A stretch of DNA of 64,000 nt, taken from contig NZ_VMBP01000005.1 in assembly GCF_007559435.1 (NCBI RefSeq), forward strand, positions 334,673 through 398,672, written 5' to 3'. Both the position numbers and the translations under genes were made by a program. Origin of the DNA: Ancylobacter moscoviensis (GTDB taxonomy: Bacteria; Pseudomonadota; Alphaproteobacteria; Rhizobiales; Xanthobacteraceae). Of this stretch, positions 16,910-25,075 are shown in pieces (the stretch's first letter is position 1; each line of letters begins with the position of its first letter). The notes beneath the pieces are model-generated. The model was not told the origin of the DNA. It worked only from the letters and a program-made list of their open reading frames with translations, and did not search any database.

Positions 16910-17821
16910 ATGGCCTTCTCGCTGCGCCAGCTCCAGTATTTCGTGGCCGTCGCGGAAAACGGCTCCGTCTCCTCGGCCGCCCATACGCTCTCCATCTCGC
17001 AGTCGACCGTCACCGAGGCGCTGCGCGAGCTGGAGCTGGACCTTGGCTTCAAGCTGCTGGAGCGCCACGCCCGCGGCGCCGACCTCACCCTCAAGGGCCA
17101 TCACTTCCTCCGCCATGCGCGAAAAATCCTCGGCGACGTGGCCGATGCCCGGCGCGCGCTCGCGGGCCCGGAGACGGCGGCGCTCACCGGGCGCCTGTCG
17201 GTCGGCGTGACGCCGCTGGTCGCCGGCTACATCTATTCCGACCTCATCGCCCGCTTCCGCCGCGCCTTTCCCGGCATCGCCGTGGAGGCGGTGGAGGACG
17301 CGGCCGACTATCTGGAGCACCTGCTGGTCGGCGGCGAGCTCGACGTGGCGGTGATGGTGCTGCCGCCGGGCCGGCAATCGGCCGCCTTGCAGACCGAGAC
17401 GGTGGAAGTCTCGCCCTATCGCGTCTGGCTGCCGCTCGGCCACGCGGCGCTGGCGGAAGAGCGCGTGAGCCTGCGCGATCTCAGCGCCGAGCCGCACGTG
17501 CTGCTTACCGTCGACGAGATCGCGGAAGCCTCCGAGATCGTCTGGCGCCGGCTCGGCATCCGCCCGCCGGTGGCCTTCCGCACCCGCTCGGTGGAAGCCG
17601 TGCGCAGCCTCGTGGCGACGGGGGCCGGCGTCGCCGTGCTCCCCGACCTCACCTACCGCCCGTGGTCGCTGGAAGGCGACAAGATCGAAGCCCGCACGCT
17701 GGTCGACGACGTGCCGGCGGTCGAGGTGGCGACCGCCTGGCGGCGCGGCTCGCCCCTCTCCGCCGCCGCCTCCGGCTTCGTCTCCATCGCCGCCACCCGG
17801 CATGCCGGGCGCGGGCGCTGA
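16910..17821 (+). CDS. LysR family regulator of the polyamine-type operon
   Basis: A 303-residue LysR-type regulator: helix-turn-helix MAFSLRQLQYFVAVAENGSVSSAAHTLSISQSTVTEALRELE (residues 1-42) and effector domain from about 90 (LSVGVTPLVAGYIYSDLIARF). It stands 129 bases before, and in the same direction as, the solute-binding protein of the YdcSTUVW-like operon, which makes that operon its probable target. The start at 16910 is chosen by alignment of the helix; an upstream in-frame start would read through the CGCTAC repeat array. The inducer may be a polyamine or its aldehyde, which is inference. Confidence 0.9.
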   Translation: MAFSLRQLQYFVAVAENGSVSSAAHTLSISQSTVTEALRELELDLGFKLLERHARGADLTLKGHHFLRHARKILGDVADARRALAGPETAALTGRLSVGVTPLVAGYIYSDLIARFRRAFPGIAVEAVEDAADYLEHLLVGGELDVAVMVLPPGRQSAALQTETVEVSPYRVWLPLGHAALAEERVSLRDLSAEPHVLLTVDEIAEASEIVWRRLGIRPPVAFRTRSVEAVRSLVATGAGVAVLPDLTYRPWSLEGDKIEARTLVDDVPAVEVATAWRRGSPLSAAASGFVSIAATRHAGRGR

Positions 17822-17950
17822 CGACGCCCAGTAAATAGTCATCGATTTTCCCGATATCTGGCTTCTGATCTTTGGTGTGGCGCGGTGCCGGACGCAACGG
17901 CACACTTTCCTCAAAGGGCCGAAAGCGCCCGCAGAACAGAGGGACAGAAC

Positions 17951-19120
17951 ATGCCGACCATTTCCCGTTATCTGCATCTGCCGGCGCTCGCCGCCAGCGT
18001 CTCGCTCGCCTTCCAGCCCGTCTTCGCCGCCGAGATGACCGCGGTCGGCAAGGGGGAGGGCGAGGTCAACATCGTCGCCTGGGCCGGCTATATCGAGCGC
18101 GGCGATACCGACAAGGCCTATGACTGGGTGACGGAATTCGAGAAGAAGACCGGCTGCAAGGTCAATGTGAAGACCGCCGGCACTTCGGACGAGATGGTCG
18201 CGCTGATGAACGAAGGCGGCTTCGACCTCGTCACCGCTTCCGGCGACGCCTCGCTGCGCCTCATCGCCGGCAAGAAGGTCGCCCCCGTCAACACCAAGCT
18301 GATCCCGAGCTGGGGCACCGTCGACGAGCGGCTGCAGAACGCGCCGTGGCACACGGTGGACGGCGTCCATTACGGCGTGCCCTACCAGTGGGGCTCCAAC
18401 GTGCTGATGTACAACACCGAGGCGTTCAAGGGCGAGGCGCCCAAGAGCTGGAACGTCGTGTTCGAGGAGCAGACCCTGCCGGACGGCAAGTCCAACAAGG
18501 GTCGGGTGCAGGCCTTCGACGGCCCGATCTACATCGCCGACGCCGCGCTCTATCTGATGGCGACCAAGCCCGAACTCGGCATCAAGGACCCCTACGAGCT
18601 GACCGAGGAGCAGTACAAGGCGGCGCTCGACCTGCTGCGCCAGCAGCGCAAGATCGTCCAGCGCTACTGGCACGACGCCATGATCCAGGTCGACGACTTC
18701 ACCAATGAGGGCGTCGTCGCCTCCTCCTCCTGGCCGTTCCAGGTGAACCTGCTGGTCAGCCAGAAGAAGCCGATCGCCTCGACCCTCCCGGCGGAGGGCG
18801 CCACCGGCTGGGCCGACACCACCATGCTGCATGTCGACGCCAAGAACCCGAACTGCGCCTACATGTGGATGGAGCATTCGCTCAGCCCGAAGGTGCAGGG
18901 CGATCTGGCCTCGTGGTTCGGCTCGGTTTCGTCCGTGCCCGCCGCCTGCAAGGGCAACGAGCTGCTCGGCGCGGAAGGCTGCAAGACCAACGGCATCGAG
19001 AATTTCGAGCGCATCCATTTCTGGCGCACCCCGGTCGCCAAATGCGCGACGCAGGCCGCCGGCTGCGTGCCCTATTACCGCTGGGTCTCGGACTACATTG
19101 CCGTTCTCGGCGGGCGGTAG
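17951..19120 (+). CDS. polyamine-type ABC transporter periplasmic binding protein (YdcS-like)
   Basis: A 389-residue binding protein with a cleavable signal (hydrophobic ALAASVSLAFQP, cleavage near VFAAEM), then a PotD/YdcS-type fold beginning VNIVAWAGYIERGDTDKAYDWV. Further landmarks are FDLVTASGDASLRLIAGKKVAPV, YGVPYQWGSNVLMYNTEAF and SWPFQVNLL. Several cysteines near the C-terminus may form periplasmic disulfides. The next genes are ATPase, two permeases and an aminobutyraldehyde dehydrogenase, the same order as E. coli ydcSTUVW, so the substrate is probably putrescine or a related polyamine. Start chosen at 17951 after AGAGGGAC. Confidence 0.9.
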   Translation: MPTISRYLHLPALAASVSLAFQPVFAAEMTAVGKGEGEVNIVAWAGYIERGDTDKAYDWVTEFEKKTGCKVNVKTAGTSDEMVALMNEGGFDLVTASGDASLRLIAGKKVAPVNTKLIPSWGTVDERLQNAPWHTVDGVHYGVPYQWGSNVLMYNTEAFKGEAPKSWNVVFEEQTLPDGKSNKGRVQAFDGPIYIADAALYLMATKPELGIKDPYELTEEQYKAALDLLRQQRKIVQRYWHDAMIQVDDFTNEGVVASSSWPFQVNLLVSQKKPIASTLPAEGATGWADTTMLHVDAKNPNCAYMWMEHSLSPKVQGDLASWFGSVSSVPAACKGNELLGAEGCKTNGIENFERIHFWRTPVAKCATQAAGCVPYYRWVSDYIAVLGGR

Positions 19121-19160
19121 TCGGCCTCGCCCGCACGAATGAAGCCGGGCCAGCCCTGCT

Positions 19161-19306
19161 CCTCTCCCCATTGGGGGGAGGTGGCCCGCCCAGGGGTCTC
19201 GCCTTTGGCGAGCCCGAGGACGGGCTTCGCGGGTTGGTGAGGGGCGACGAGCGCGCGCAGCGTTGAGTCCCCTCACCCCAACCCTCTCCCTGACAGGGAG
19301 AGGGAG
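19161..19306. repeat. palindromic intergenic repeat (CTCTCCCC / GGGGAGG type)
   Basis: Between the binding protein and ATPase genes lies CCTCTCCCCATTGGGGGGAGG, a middle section with GGTGAGGGG, and then CCCCTCACCCCAACCCTCTC ending AGGGAGAGGGAG. The halves are complementary in several nested ways. This type of repeat is widely scattered in Rhizobiales genomes. It may stabilise or attenuate the transcript after the abundant binding protein; that role is inference. Confidence 0.7.
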
Positions 19307-19348
19307 CTTCTCGCTCTGCTCCCATGGACCGACCGGACGACCATCTCG

Positions 19349-20389
19349 ATGCACGCTCCCGCTCCCCCGCCTGTCACCCCCGCCGTCCGCTTCGAGGGCG
19401 TGATGCGGCATTTCGGGGCGGTGAGGGCGGTCGACGGCGTCGATCTTTCCATCGTGCCCGGCGAGTTCTTCGCCATGCTCGGGCCGTCCGGCTCCGGCAA
19501 GACGACCTGCCTGCGCCTCATCGCCGGCTTCGAGCAGCCCGATGCCGGCCATATCGAGATCTTCGGCGAGAAGGTCGAGGGCCTGCCGCCCTATCGTCGC
19601 GCGGTGAACACCGTCTTCCAGGACTACGCGCTGTTTCCCCATCTCTCGGTGGGCGAGAATGTCGCCTATGGGCTTCGTGTGCGCGGCGTCGGTCGGGTGG
19701 AGCGCGAGAAGCTGGCCCGCGAGGCGCTCGCCATGGTCAAGCTGGCCGGCATGGAGACGCGCCGGCCGGCCCAGCTCTCCGGCGGCCAGCGCCAGCGCGT
19801 GGCGCTCGCCCGCGCCCTCGTGGTGCGGCCCAAGGTGCTCCTCCTCGACGAGCCGCTCGGCGCGCTCGACCTCAAGCTGCGCGAGGAGATGCAGAGCGAG
19901 CTGAAGGGCCTTCAGCGCGCGCTCGGCCTCTCCTTCGTCTTCGTCACCCATGATCAGGGCGAGGCGCTCTCCATGGCCGACCGGGTGGCGGTGTTCAACG
20001 AGGGGCGGATCGTGCAGGTCGGCCCGCCGGAGGAGGTCTATGAACGCCCGGCGACGCGCTTCGTCGCCGGCTTCGTCGGCTCGGCCAATGTGCTGGAGCC
20101 GGCCGAGGCGGCGGCGCTGGGCGGCGCCGCGCGCCCCTCCAGCCTGCGGCCGGAGAAGATCGTCCTGCTCGCGGCCGATGCGCCCGAGCCTACGGGCGCG
20201 GCCGTGGTCGAGGCGGGGGTCGTCGAGATGTCCTATCAGGGCGCGGTGCGCCGGGTGACGGCGCGGGCGGCGAGCGGCCTTCATCTCACCGCCGCGGTGC
20301 CGGCCAGTGCGAGCGCCGTTGCGGCGGGAGACACGATCCGGCTCGCCGTGCCGAAGGGGGCTGTGCAGCCGATGGAGGGCGAAGGATGA
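19349..20389 (+). CDS. polyamine-type ABC transporter ATPase (YdcT/PotA-like)
   Basis: A 346-residue ATP-binding subunit. Walker A GPSGSGKTT (about 49-57), Q-loop FQDYALFPHLSV, signature LSGGQRQRVALARAL, Walker B VLLLDEPLGALD, switch His in FVTHDQ, and a C-terminal TOBE regulatory domain from about 265 (SLRPEKIVLL). This is the PotA/YdcT layout. It overlaps the next permease gene by four bases (ATGA). It follows the binding protein after a repeat-filled gap of 228 bases. Confidence 0.93.
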   Translation: MHAPAPPPVTPAVRFEGVMRHFGAVRAVDGVDLSIVPGEFFAMLGPSGSGKTTCLRLIAGFEQPDAGHIEIFGEKVEGLPPYRRAVNTVFQDYALFPHLSVGENVAYGLRVRGVGRVEREKLAREALAMVKLAGMETRRPAQLSGGQRQRVALARALVVRPKVLLLDEPLGALDLKLREEMQSELKGLQRALGLSFVFVTHDQGEALSMADRVAVFNEGRIVQVGPPEEVYERPATRFVAGFVGSANVLEPAEAAALGGAARPSSLRPEKIVLLAADAPEPTGAAVVEAGVVEMSYQGAVRRVTARAASGLHLTAAVPASASAVAAGDTIRLAVPKGAVQPMEGEG

Positions 20390-21333
20390 GCCTCGCCACC
20401 CTCGCTTTTCCCGAACCGCGCGAAGGCATCCTGCGCCGCGTCTCGGACGTGCTCGTGCGGCGGGCGCGGCTGCTGACGCTTCTGCTCCTCGTGCCGCCGC
20501 TGCTGTGGATCGGGCTCGTCTATCTCGGCAGCCTCTTCGTCTTTCTCGGCCAGTCGATCTTCTCCATCGACGAGTTTTCCGGCACCATCGTGCGCGAGCC
20601 GACGACGGCGACGCTGCTGGAGCTGTTCCGGCCCGCCAATTTCGACATCGTGCTGCGCACGGTCGGCGTGGCGGCGGCGGTGACGGCGCTGTGCACGCTC
20701 CTCGCCTTTCCCATCGCCTATTACGCCGCCCGCTATGCCGGGCCGAAGGTGAAGGCGGGCTTCTATCTCGCGGTGATGATGCCGCTGTGGTCGAGCTATC
20801 TCGTCAAGGTCTATGGCTGGAAGCTGCTGCTGGCGAAGGAGGGCGCCATCGGCTGGTTCGCCGGCAAGCTCGGCCTCGCCGGGGCGCTGGAGACATGGCT
20901 GGCGCTGCCGGTGGTCGGTGGCCCCTCGCTCTCGGTCAGCTATACCGGCATGGTGCTGACCTTCACCTATCTCTGGCTGCCCTTCATGATCCTGCCGGTG
21001 CAGGCGGCGCTGGAGAGGGTGCCGCCCAATCTCATCGAGGCGGCGGGCGATCTCGGCGCCCATCCCGGCCTCGTCTTCCGCACGGTGATCCTCCCCCTCG
21101 CCATGCCCGGCGTTGTGGCGGGGGCGATCTTCACCTTCTCGCTGACGCTGGGCGACTACATCGTGCCGCAGATTATCGGCACCTCGGCTCTGGTGCTCGG
21201 GCAGGCGGTCTACACGCTGCAGGGCACGGCCGGAAACATCCCGCTCGCCGCCGCCTTCTCGCTGGTGCCGATCCTCGTCATGGCGCTGTTCCTGACCCTC
21301 GCCAGGCGCACGGGAGCGTTCGATGCGCTGTGA
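20386..21333 (+). CDS. polyamine-type ABC transporter permease (YdcU/PotB-like)
   Basis: A 315-residue inner-membrane protein with about six helices. The coupling (EAA) loop is EAAGDLGAHPGLVFRTVILPLAMPGVVAGAIF, and the hydrophobic start (LLTLLLLVPPLLWIGLVYLGSLF) and SLTLGDYIVPQIIG are typical of PotB/YdcU. It forms the channel with the second permease. Start codon overlaps the ATPase stop. Confidence 0.92.
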   Translation: MSLATLAFPEPREGILRRVSDVLVRRARLLTLLLLVPPLLWIGLVYLGSLFVFLGQSIFSIDEFSGTIVREPTTATLLELFRPANFDIVLRTVGVAAAVTALCTLLAFPIAYYAARYAGPKVKAGFYLAVMMPLWSSYLVKVYGWKLLLAKEGAIGWFAGKLGLAGALETWLALPVVGGPSLSVSYTGMVLTFTYLWLPFMILPVQAALERVPPNLIEAAGDLGAHPGLVFRTVILPLAMPGVVAGAIFTFSLTLGDYIVPQIIGTSALVLGQAVYTLQGTAGNIPLAAAFSLVPILVMALFLTLARRTGAFDAL

Positions 21334-21349
21334 GTTTCACCATGCACAG

Positions 21350-21449
21350 CGTCATGCCCGGGCTTGGCCCGGGCATCCACGCCTTCCTTCCGAGCCACGT
21401 GGCACTAGGTCTCAAGTCATGGATGGCCGGGCCAAGCCCGGCCATGACG
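21350..21449. repeat. REP-like palindromic intergenic repeat (two opposed units)
   Basis: Full 100-base opposed pair: CGTCATGCCCGGGCTTGGCC ... GGCATCCACGCCTTCC, then after about 30 bases GGATGGCCGGGCCAAGCC ... CGGCCATGACG. It sits inside the operon, between the two permease genes. It matches the copies at 3602-3686 and 16719-16755 in both ends and inner stem. Confidence 0.85.
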
Positions 21450-21474
21450 GCGCTCTGACGGGCAGGGCGCGTTC

Positions 21475-22275
21475 ATGACCCGCGCCCCTCTCTCCCTGAA
21501 GATCGCGGCGCTGGGCGGGCTCGCCTTCCTGCATGTGCCGCTCTTGTTCATCCTGCTCTACTGCTTCACCACCGAGGAGAAGAGCTACGCTTTCCCCCCG
21601 CCCGGCTTCACGCTGAAATGGTTCGGCGTGGTGTGGGAGCGGGCCGACATCTGGGCGGCGGTCGGGCTCTCGCTGAAGGTGGCGGTGATCGCGACCGCGC
21701 TCGCCCTTGTGCTCGGCACGCTGGCGGCGGGCGCGCTGGCGCGGGCAAAATTCTTCGGGCGCGAGCCGATCTCGCTCTTGTTCGTGCTGCCCATCGCGCT
21801 GCCCGGCATCGTCACCGGCATCGCGCTGCGGCAGGCCTTCGGCCTGATGGAGATCCCCTTCTCCTTCTGGACCATCGTGCTCGGCCACGCGACCTTCTGC
21901 ATCGTCGTCGTCTACAACAACGCGGTCGCGCGCCTGCGCCGCCTCTCGCCCTCGCTGATCGAGGCGTCGATGGACCTCGGCGCCGATGCCTTCCAGACCT
22001 TCCGTCTGGTGATCCTGCCGAACATCGGCACGGCGCTGCTGGCGGGCGGCATGCTCGCCTTCGCGCTGAGCTTCGATGAGGTGATCGTCACCACCTTCAC
22101 CGCCGGCCAGCAGTCCACCCTGCCGATCTGGATGCTGTCCGAACTCATCCGCCCGCGGCAGCGGCCCGTCACCAACGTGGTCGCCGTGCTCGTGATCCTC
22201 GTGACCTTCCTGCCCATCCTCGCCGCCTACTACCTCACCCGCGAGGGCGAGGCGGTGGCCGGCTCAGGCAAATAG
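21475..22275 (+). CDS. polyamine-type ABC transporter permease (YdcV/PotC-like)
   Basis: A 266-residue inner-membrane protein, the second channel subunit. About six helices; the coupling loop is [34 protein letters not shown], followed by [13 protein letters not shown], a PotC/YdcV hallmark. It is separated from the first permease by 141 bases filled by a REP-like element, and lies 10 bases before the dehydrogenase gene. Confidence 0.92.
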   Translation: MTRAPLSLKIAALGGLAFLHVPLLFILLYCFTTEEKSYAFPPPGFTLKWFGVVWERADIWAAVGLSLKVAVIATALALVLGTLAAGALARAKFFGREPISLLFVLPIALPGIVTGIALRQAFGLMEIPFSFWTIVLGHATFCIVVVYNNAVARLRRLSPSLIEASMDLGADAFQTFRLVILPNIGTALLAGGMLAFALSFDEVIVTTFTAGQQSTLPIWMLSELIRPRQRPVTNVVAVLVILVTFLPILAAYYLTREGEAVAGSGK

Positions 22276-22285
22276 GAGACGCTCC

Positions 22286-23737
22286 ATGACCGCTCTTTCC
22301 GACACCGACATGCTCATCGGTTCCAGCTTCGTCGCGGGCACGGAGACGCCGGAGAACGTGCTGAACCCGAAGACCGAGGAGACGCTGATCGAGCTGCCGG
22401 AGGCTTCCCCGGACCAGATCGACGCGGCGGTCACGGCGGCGGGCAAGGCGTTCACCAGCTGGTCGCGCACCACGCCGGCGGAGCGTTCCTACCTGCTGCT
22501 CAAGCTCGCCGACCGCATCGAGGCCGAGGCCGAATCCTTCGCCACGCTTGAAGCGCTCAACTGCGGCAAGCCCCGCCACGCCGTGCTCAATGACGAGCTG
22601 CCGGGCGTGGTGGACTGCTTCCGCTTCTTCGCCGGGGCGGCGCGTACCCAGCACGGCATGGTCGCCGGCGAGTACCTCGCCGGCCACACCTCGATGATCC
22701 GCCGCGATCCCATCGGCGTCGTCGCCTCCATCGCGCCGTGGAACTACCCGCTGATGATGGCGGCATGGAAGCTCGCCCCGGCGCTCGCCGGCGGCAACAC
22801 GGTGGTCATCAAGCCCTCCGAGCAGACGCCGCTGACCATGCTCAAGCTGGCCAAGGTCATCGCTGACATCTTCCCCGAAGGTGTGGTGAACGTCGTGGTC
22901 GGGCGCGGCGAGAGCGTCGGCAACGCGCTGATCAACCATCCGAAGGTGGCGATGGTCTCGCTCACCGGCGACATCGCCACCGGCAAGAAGGTGCTCACCG
23001 CCGCCGCGAAGACAGTCAAGCGCACCCATCTCGAACTCGGCGGCAAGGCGCCGGTCATCGTGTTCGACGATGCCGACATCGAGGCGGTGGTCGAGGGGGT
23101 GAAGGTCTTCGGCTACTACAATGCCGGGCAGGACTGCACTGCCGCCTGCCGCATCTATGCCGGCGAGAAGGTCTACGAGAAGCTGGTGGCGGACCTCGCC
23201 TCCGCCGTCTCCGGCCTGAAGTTCGGCCAGAGCGACGACAGCGCCAACGACATCGGCCCGCTCATCTCCGCCCGCCAGCGCGCCCGCGTCGCCTCCTTCG
23301 TCGAGCGGGCCTCCGAGTTGAACCACATCGAGATCGCGACCGGCGGCAAGATCGCGGGCAGCCAGGCCTCCGGCAAGGGGTTCTTCTACGAGCCCACCGT
23401 GGTGGCGGGCGCGCTGCAGAGCGACGAGATCGTGCGCCGCGAGGTGTTCGGCCCCGTGGTGTCGGTGACGCGCTTCTCCGATGTGGAGGAGGCGGTGTCC
23501 TGGGCCAATGACAGCGACTACGGCCTCGCCTCGTCGGTGTGGACGAAGGACGTGTCGAAGGGCATGGCGACGGCCGCCCGCCTGCAATATGGCTGCACCT
23601 GGGTGAACTGCCATTTCATGCTGGTCAGCGAGATGCCCCATGGCGGCCTCAAGCAGTCCGGCTACGGAAAGGACCTCTCGGCCTACGCGCTGGAGGACTA
23701 CACGGTCGTGCGCCACGTGATGGTGAAGAACGGCTGA
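22286..23737 (+). CDS. patD: gamma-aminobutyraldehyde dehydrogenase (PatD/YdcW-like)
   Basis: Oxidises 4-aminobutanal, from putrescine transamination, to 4-aminobutyrate using NAD. The 483-residue aldehyde dehydrogenase has the cofactor-region [21 protein letters not shown], general base in [10 protein letters not shown] (Glu250) and catalytic Cys284 in [13 protein letters not shown], the last being characteristic of the PatD group rather than of betaine aldehyde dehydrogenases. It is the last gene of the YdcSTUVW-like operon, so uptake and oxidation of polyamine products are coupled. A ribosome site AGGAG precedes the ATG. A putrescine aminotransferase gene is not in the window. Confidence 0.9.
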   Translation: MTALSDTDMLIGSSFVAGTETPENVLNPKTEETLIELPEASPDQIDAAVTAAGKAFTSWSRTTPAERSYLLLKLADRIEAEAESFATLEALNCGKPRHAVLNDELPGVVDCFRFFAGAARTQHGMVAGEYLAGHTSMIRRDPIGVVASIAPWNYPLMMAAWKLAPALAGGNTVVIKPSEQTPLTMLKLAKVIADIFPEGVVNVVVGRGESVGNALINHPKVAMVSLTGDIATGKKVLTAAAKTVKRTHLELGGKAPVIVFDDADIEAVVEGVKVFGYYNAGQDCTAACRIYAGEKVYEKLVADLASAVSGLKFGQSDDSANDIGPLISARQRARVASFVERASELNHIEIATGGKIAGSQASGKGFFYEPTVVAGALQSDEIVRREVFGPVVSVTRFSDVEEAVSWANDSDYGLASSVWTKDVSKGMATAARLQYGCTWVNCHFMLVSEMPHGGLKQSGYGKDLSAYALEDYTVVRHVMVKNG

Positions 23738-23965
23738 GGCCGCCTTCCCCGCAGCGTCCAGCGCGACCGGCCACCTGCGGGCGGCCGGTGGCGCGCGCAT
23801 AACGCCGCGCGATGGCGTATGATGCCCGGCATGTGATGGTGTCGTGACCGCGCGAATGTGATCCGCGTTGCCGAACATGACACATAATTAAGTTGGAACT
23901 TCTTCCCGTATCTGCTGTGTCGCACACTGGGTGTTTCTGTTTCGGCGCAGCTTGATGAGGGCCCG

Positions 23966-25066
23966 ATGCGACGTAGAACCGGCGTACTGCTGTTGGCTGC
24001 CCTGCTTCTGGGAGCAGGTGTGCTCGCGCAGGAAAAGGGCTGGTTCGACGCAACCGCGCTGTTCGGCGGCAAGGGCGAGGCCAACGCGGCCCCTGAGCCG
24101 GAGACCGCGCACCGCGTGCCGGTCGAGGTGGCGCCCGCCCGTCAGGCGACGGTGACGACCGACATTTCCTCCATCGGCTCGCTGCAGTCGGACGAGTCGG
24201 TCAAGGTGGCCTCCGAGGTCGCCGGCCGCATCCAGGAAATCCGCTTCCGCGAAGGCGAGCACGTCAAGGCGGGCGACGCGCTGGTGCAGCTCGACGCCGC
24301 GCTGGTGAAGGCCTCGCTGGATGAGAACGAGGCCCGGCTCGACCTCGCCGAGGCCAATTTCGCCCGGGCCCAGAAGCTCCAGCAATCCGGCTCCGGCACC
24401 GCCCGGGCGCTCGACGAGGCGCAGGCGGAGCTCAACACCTCCCGCGCGCTGCTGAATTCCCAGCGGGTGCAGATCGCCAAGCACACCATCACCGCGCCCT
24501 TCGACGGCGTGGTCGGCCTGCGCTCGGTCTCGAACGGCGCCTATATCGCCACCGGCACCGAGCTGGTGAACCTCGAGAAGATCGACACGCTGAAGCTCGA
24601 CTTCAAGGTTCCCGAAACCCATCTCGCCAGCATCTCGCCCGGCCAGACCGTGCTCGTCACGGTCGACGCGCTGCCCCAGCGCACCTTCACCGGCACCATC
24701 TACGCCATCGACCCGATGGTCGACGTCAACGGCCGCTCGCTCAGCGTCAGGGCGCGGCTCGACAATGCCGACCTCGTCCTGCGCCCCGGCCTGTTCGCCC
24801 GCGTGGTGGTGAAGGGCCGGCAGACCCGCGACGCCGTGTTCGTGCCGGAGAGCGCTATCGTGCCGCGCGGGCAGGATCGTCTGGTCTGGCAGGTCGTGGA
24901 CGGCAAGGCCCGTCAGGCGAAGGTCGAGCTCGGCCAGCGAGGCAATGGCGAGGTCGAGGTGAAGGGCGTTCCCGCCGGCGCCGTGATCGTCGTGGCGGGG
25001 CAGGGCCGGCTCCAGCCGGACGCCGCCGTGGAGGTGGTGACCCCGCCGTCGGCGCCGCAGGGCTGA
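23966..25066 (+). CDS. RND efflux periplasmic adaptor (membrane fusion protein)
   Basis: A 366-residue HlyD/AcrA-type adaptor. It has an N-terminal signal/anchor (RRTGVLLLAALLLGAGVLAQ), the lipoyl half-motifs VASEVAGRIQEIRFREGEHVKAGDALVQLD and TITAPFDGVVGLRSVSNGAYIATG around a coiled-coil hairpin (about 105-165), and the beta-barrel domain VDVNGRSLSVRARLDN. It bridges the inner-membrane pump encoded nine bases downstream to an outer-membrane channel, which is not encoded here. GATGAGG precedes the ATG at 23966. The absence of a nearby TetR-type regulator is notable. Confidence 0.93.
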   Translation: MRRRTGVLLLAALLLGAGVLAQEKGWFDATALFGGKGEANAAPEPETAHRVPVEVAPARQATVTTDISSIGSLQSDESVKVASEVAGRIQEIRFREGEHVKAGDALVQLDAALVKASLDENEARLDLAEANFARAQKLQQSGSGTARALDEAQAELNTSRALLNSQRVQIAKHTITAPFDGVVGLRSVSNGAYIATGTELVNLEKIDTLKLDFKVPETHLASISPGQTVLVTVDALPQRTFTGTIYAIDPMVDVNGRSLSVRARLDNADLVLRPGLFARVVVKGRQTRDAVFVPESAIVPRGQDRLVWQVVDGKARQAKVELGQRGNGEVEVKGVPAGAVIVVAGQGRLQPDAAVEVVTPPSAPQG

Positions 25067-25075
25067 GGCCGCGTC

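Noticed and set aside
16868..20284. Open frame of more than 1100 codons on the minus strand opposite the LysR, binding-protein and ATPase genes
   Set aside because: Antisense reading of recognisable plus-strand genes; the long frame is a by-product of high GC. Its translation is histidine/arginine-rich without family motifs.
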